Assembly: GCA_030591285.1 (NCBI GenBank)
Contig: JAUVBH010000009.1
Coordinates: forward strand, 1-16,981
Length of the DNA: 16,981 bases
Origin: Thermoplasmatota archaeon
GTDB taxonomy: Archaea; Thermoplasmatota; Penumbrarchaeia; Penumbrarchaeales; Penumbrarchaeaceae
Reading direction: 5' to 3'
The notes beneath the pieces were generated by a model that saw only the letters and a list, made by a program, of their open reading frames with translations, was not told the DNA's origin and made no database searches. Of the stretch, positions 14,634-16,981 are shown piece by piece. Each line of letters opens with the position of its first letter. Position 1 is the first letter of the stretch. Position numbers and translations under genes: made by a program.

Positions 14634-15020
14634 TCATACTCTTGTGATCTGTCTGCGGCCCATTGCATCCTGATACTGGACTTCCTGGCCCGCCTCGATC
14701 TTTTCCTTGAACTCTTCTGGGATCTCGATATTGAACATCTCGAAGGATTCCATGTCCATCAGCTGTACTTCAGCACCCTGGATCGAAACCACTTGAGCTG
14801 TTTTCTTCTCGATCATGGGTACCTGGATCTTATGTGTGACAGGTGAAACAATGGATTTCTTGCTCCCTGAGAAGATACCGATGGCGACGATCCTCGCCTT
14901 TGCCTCACCGTGCTTCCCTGGTTTGGAAGTTGTGAGTTCGATGATCTTACTGGGTTCGTCATCGATCACGATATACCTGTTGACCTTTAGTTCTCTGACT
15001 TGTTGCATGGTCCAGGACAT
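14634..15020 (-). CDS. Translation factor aIF5A (hypusine-containing)
   Basis: 128 residues, the normal length of archaeal IF5A. It shows the modification loop TTSKPGKHGEAKAR with K36 as the lysine that becomes deoxyhypusine/hypusine. The N-terminal SH3-like half precedes a C-terminal OB-fold half. The factor helps ribosomes through stalled peptide bonds, such as polyproline, and in termination. The ATG at 15020 has GGAGAG about seven bases upstream and a TATA box ~45 bases upstream. The agmatinase gene follows nine bases after the stop. The window also encodes a long Pro-rich tail (8924-9365) with PPP runs, the kind of sequence that needs IF5A. Confidence 0.96.
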   Translation of the reverse strand: MSWTMQQVRELKVNRYIVIDDEPSKIIELTTSKPGKHGEAKARIVAIGIFSGSKKSIVSPVTHKIQVPMIEKKTAQVVSIQGAEVQLMDMESFEMFNIEIPEEFKEKIEAGQEVQYQDAMGRRQITRV

Positions 15021-15062
15021 TTTAGACTCTCCAAATTACTATGAACCGGGTAAATGAATAGG

Positions 15063-15072
15063 CTTTATAAAT
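15063..15072 (-). promoter_or_regulatory. TATA box of the aIF5A-agmatinase operon
   Basis: ATTTATAAAG on the minus strand, 43-52 bases before the aIF5A ATG. It lies directly downstream of the terminator of the preceding gene, so the two units are cleanly separated. Confidence 0.6.
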
Positions 15073-15078
15073 ATTTTC

Positions 15079-15109
15079 AAAAAAAAAGATGCCCGGCACG
15101 AAGCCGGGC
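15079..15109 (-). terminator. Intrinsic-type terminator after the charged-block membrane protein gene
   Basis: Minus strand: a perfect 7-bp GC stem (GCCCGGC, loop TTCGT, GCCGGGC; 15091-15109) followed by ATC and nine T residues (15079-15087). It begins 12 bases after the stop at 15121. Archaeal termination mainly needs the T run; a strong hairpin as well is less usual. Confidence 0.8.
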
Positions 15110-15120
15110 TATTTTTAGGT

Positions 15121-15849
15121 TTAGATAAAGAACCTAACTATTCCCCAAACAATTGTCCATCCAATCGATAAAATGATTACGCCAACACCAAGACCGATCG
15201 ATAGGAATGCTTGCTTCTTATCGCCATCCTTATCAGTAACAAGTTTTACAATACCCAAAGCAATGGCCACCAATCCAGCAAGAATACTAATTGAGAGAAT
15301 TCCCCATGTTCCACATCCGAAACATATGAAAGATATCAACCAATTCAAGATAGATATAACGATGTAGGCTAAAAGAAGGACAATTCCGACAATTCCTGAG
15401 ATCATGCCAAATTTGCCTAACTTAGCAGCTTGTTCGGCTTTCTTTCCACCCTTGGAACCCTTCTTCTTGGATTTGGACTTCTTCTTAGGTTTTTCATCTT
15501 CTTTATCGTCATCATCATCTTCTTCATCTTCGTCCTCATCCTCATCGTCCTCTTCCGGGTCCTCCCCATCTTCCTTATCCTCGTCTTCTTCATCTTCGTC
15601 GTCATCATCATCTTCATCTTCAGGAGGTTCAGGAGCAAGCTTGGGTTTCTTCCCCTTCTTTTTCTTTTCTTCTACCTCATCTTCGTCCTCATCTTCCTTC
15701 TTCTTGGAATTCTTCTTGGACTTAGACTTGGATCTCTTCTTTTTGGGTTCTTCCTCCTCCTCCTCAACCTTCTCCTCCTCTTCTATCTCTTCTTCTTCTT
15801 CATCTTCGTCTATCCTTTTCTTGGAGCCCTTCTTACCTTTTTTTGGCAA
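15121..15849 (-). CDS. Membrane protein with block-polyampholyte N-terminus
   Basis: 242 residues. Residues 1-137 are almost only Lys, Asp, Glu and Ser in alternating blocks: basic 1-12, acidic 14-34, basic 36-51, acidic 52-61, basic 62-70, a PEPP hinge, acidic 77-119, basic 120-137. Residues 148-242 form about three TM helices (149-170, 173-203, 213-240) with a CFGC pair in or near the second. The start is TTG, supported by AGGAGGG seven bases upstream. The family is unknown. The last TM unit (KKQAFLSIGL...SIGW) resembles the C-terminus of the product of 15932-16276. The tail is probably disordered and cytosolic, and might bind nucleic acid, ribosomes or other charged partners (inference). 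A terminator follows and a palindrome lies at its promoter. Confidence 0.75.
   Translation of the reverse strand: MPKKGKKGSKKRIDEDEEEEEIEEEEKVEEEEEEPKKKRSKSKSKKNSKKKEDEDEDEVEEKKKKGKKPKLAPEPPEDEDDDDDEDEEDEDKEDGEDPEEDDEDEDEDEEDDDDDKEDEKPKKKSKSKKKGSKGGKKAEQAAKLGKFGMISGIVGIVLLLAYIVISILNWLISFICFGCGTWGILSISILAGLVAIALGIVKLVTDKDGDKKQAFLSIGLGVGVIILSIGWTIVWGIVRFFI
15430..15849 (-). repeat. Low-complexity purine-rich coding repeat (GAx/AAx codons)
   Basis: The charged N-terminus is written in GAT/GAA/GAG/AAG codons, giving ~400 bases almost purely purine on the minus strand. On the plus strand the same stretch spuriously reads as Ser-rich and Phe/Ile/Leu-rich frames. Such tracts vary in length by slippage and can form triplex DNA. 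Confidence 0.7.
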
Positions 15850-15886
15850 TTTAAAACCCTCCTATTTACCAATGTCCTGGACGTGA

Positions 15887-15905
15887 TAATGTGATATACA
15901 CATTA
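15887..15905 (-). promoter_or_regulatory. Perfect 19-bp inverted repeat at the promoter of the charged-block gene
   Basis: TAATGTG-ATATA-CACATTA on the plus strand (7-5-7, no mismatch), 38-56 bases before the TTG at 15849. The centre, with flanks, reads TGTATATCAC on the minus strand and could itself be the TATA box. A dimeric regulator bound here would compete with TBP. Confidence 0.55.
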
Positions 15906-15931
15906 AAACAGTTGTTATTATCAAGTTGGTT

Positions 15932-16276
15932 TCAACCTTCCAATGCACCGATGTTCCAGAAAGTGGTGAAAACTATCCACCCGATCCACAACAGAACCTG
16001 CATTATACTGAAAACCAACCCTATGATCGCCGACAGCTTTCGTTTTCCAGCTCCTAACTTTAGAGATAGTGAGGAGAATATTATACCCATTACTATCAAG
16101 ATCAAACTGAGAGGCAGTATAACTGCCAGACATAGAAGCGATAAGACCTTACTGAAGGTGAATGGGATGTAGATCGCCCATAAAAAGAAGGCAAGAATTG
16201 AGATTATTAGACCCAGGAGCCCAAATACGCTTCCTTTTCCTTTCTTTTCTTTTCTGGGTTTTTTAGCTTTGACCAC
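15932..16276 (-). CDS. Small membrane protein, about three TM helices, 114 aa
   Basis: A Lys-rich N-terminus (KAKKPRKEKKGKGS) is followed by hydrophobic segments at about 17-38, 44-70 and 80-107. The open frame extends to 16360, but that would overlap the aminotransferase gene. I choose the GTG at 16276 because AGGTGAT, a perfect archaeal Shine-Dalgarno match, lies four bases upstream (16281-16287). The C-terminal third (GKRKLSAIIGL...WIGW) resembles that of the product of 15121-15849, so these may be paralogues with different N-terminal tails. It follows the aminotransferase by 17 bases and may be co-transcribed with it. Function unknown; a DUF4190-like helical module is possible. Confidence 0.65.
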   Translation of the reverse strand: MVKAKKPRKEKKGKGSVFGLLGLIISILAFFLWAIYIPFTFSKVLSLLCLAVILPLSLILIVMGIIFSSLSLKLGAGKRKLSAIIGLVFSIMQVLLWIGWIVFTTFWNIGALEG

Positions 16277-16280
16277 GTAT

Positions 16281-16287
16281 ATCACCT
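16281..16287 (-). promoter_or_regulatory. Ribosome-binding site that sets the GTG start at 16276
   Basis: AGGTGAT on the minus strand matches the archaeal anti-Shine-Dalgarno region exactly. It is four bases from the GTG, whereas no site supports the longer frame start at 16360. Confidence 0.6.
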
Positions 16288-16293
16288 GATAGA

Positions 16294-16981
16294 TCACACA
16301 CCAGTAATGACTTCCATATCCTCTGGTAGAGTTGGTGCCCTTGTCTTTTCCATGCCCCATCTCTCAACCACGTGTGCCAATCTCTTGACCCCTTCAACGA
16401 TCTTATTATCATCGGCGTGGGTGAAATTCAATCTCATGCAGTTGGTTCCGGTGCCATCAGCGAAGAACGCACTGCCTATCACATATGCCACATTCTCCGA
16501 AATTGCATCATTGAACATATCCGTGGTATTGATGCATTCATGCAGTGTTGCCCAGAGGAACATCCCACCCTCGGGGACAGGCCAGCGGATAAATTCCTTG
16601 GGCATGTATTCATCCATGGCTTTGGTCATTATCCTCTGTTTTTTACCATAGATATCAATGATCTTATTGAGATGTTCATCGATGTAACCTCTTTTCAGAT
16701 ACTCCTTTGCAATATGTTGAGTGAATGGCGGGGTACAAAGATCGACAGCCTGTTTGGCGATCACCATCTTGTCAATGACATGTTTGGGACCAAATGTCCA
16801 GGCTACTCTGAATCCAGGAACAAGTGTCTTTGAGAAGGTCCCCAGGTAGATAACACGATCCTCATGGTCCATCGATTTCAATGCAGGAAGGGAATCACCC
16901 GTGTATCGAAGCTCTCCGTAGGGATCATCCTCGATTATGATAATATCATATTCATGTGCAAGTTCGATCACCTTCCTCCTC
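16294..16981 (-). CDS. PLP-dependent class I/II aminotransferase, C-terminal part (5' end outside window)
   Basis: The visible ~229 residues are the second half of a fold-type I aminotransferase of the 2-aminoadipate/MocR-like group. EDDPYGEL carries the PLP-contacting Asp and Tyr. GTFSKTLVPGFRVAW carries the PLP lysine in SKT. Near the C-terminus, GTNCMRLNFT holds the arginine that binds the substrate carboxylate. The segment EGGMFLWATL is also typical. Relatives transaminate 2-aminoadipate, branched-chain or aromatic amino acids; which one cannot be told here. The gene runs off the window edge: the residues before the GTG at 16971 (RRKVIELA) are still conserved, so that GTG is not the start. 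Confidence 0.9.
   Translation of the reverse strand, partial: RRKVIELAHEYDIIIIEDDPYGELRYTGDSLPALKSMDHEDRVIYLGTFSKTLVPGFRVAWTFGPKHVIDKMVIAKQAVDLCTPPFTQHIAKEYLKRGYIDEHLNKIIDIYGKKQRIMTKAMDEYMPKEFIRWPVPEGGMFLWATLHECINTTDMFNDAISENVAYVIGSAFFADGTGTNCMRLNFTHADDNKIVEGVKRLAHVVERWGMEKTRAPTLPEDMEVITGV

Noticed and set aside
15404..15894. Ser-rich and Phe/Ile/Leu-rich open frames on the plus strand
   Set aside because: They are the antisense of the Lys/Asp/Glu codon tract of the minus-strand gene and have no ribosome-binding site or domain.
16960..16981. GGAGGAAG followed by GTG as the start of the aminotransferase
   Set aside because: The residues upstream are in frame and still conserved (RRK), and half the fold would be missing; the gene continues past the window.

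Overview
This window looks archaeal, most likely from a member of the Thermoplasmatota or a related Euryarchaeota. It carries archaeosine synthase (ArcS), a hypusine-type aIF5A beside an agmatinase, NOG1, an Hjc-like resolvase, an archaeal Toprim protein and archaeal TATA boxes. Start regions mix Shine-Dalgarno-led genes (often TTG or GTG) with apparently leaderless ones. The lineage below 'archaeon' is inference. Almost all genes lie on the minus strand; only two are on the plus strand.

Layout. 1-468: the 5' part of feoB (ferrous iron transport), preceded by two 14-bp iron-box-like palindromes. 582-1818: a single-domain KaiC-like ATPase divergent from a small Toprim protein. 1823-4101: arcS with an unknown 141-aa gene directly upstream. 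4201-4941: a two-TM membrane-anchored regulator with two winged helices. 4995-6610: a tight four-gene operon alternating TM/coiled-coil proteins and small cysteine-rich (zinc-type) proteins. I recognise none of the four, and the two TM/coiled-coil genes look like paralogues. 6755-7408: an unknown charged cytosolic protein. 7411-7836: a twin zf-TFIIB zinc protein. 7939-8982: NOG1 GTPase. 8924-13018: a large cell-surface gene split by one in-frame TGA. Its first part and the first 50 codons after the TGA form a TIGR03790-like domain, followed by CARDB/Ig-like repeats, one TM and a 146-residue Pro-rich tail. 13096-13623: an Hjc-like nuclease. 13686-15020: an aIF5A-agmatinase operon. 15121-16276: two small multi-TM proteins with related C-termini, one carrying a 137-residue block-polyampholyte N-terminus. 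16294-16981: part of a class I/II aminotransferase.

The best candidates for something undescribed are the 4995-6610 cassette (possibly with the membrane winged-helix regulator next to it), the TGA-interrupted surface gene, and the charged-block membrane protein pair with its perfect 19-bp promoter palindrome. I found no rRNA, tRNA, CRISPR array or insertion sequence. No stretch longer than about 150 bases lacks a gene.
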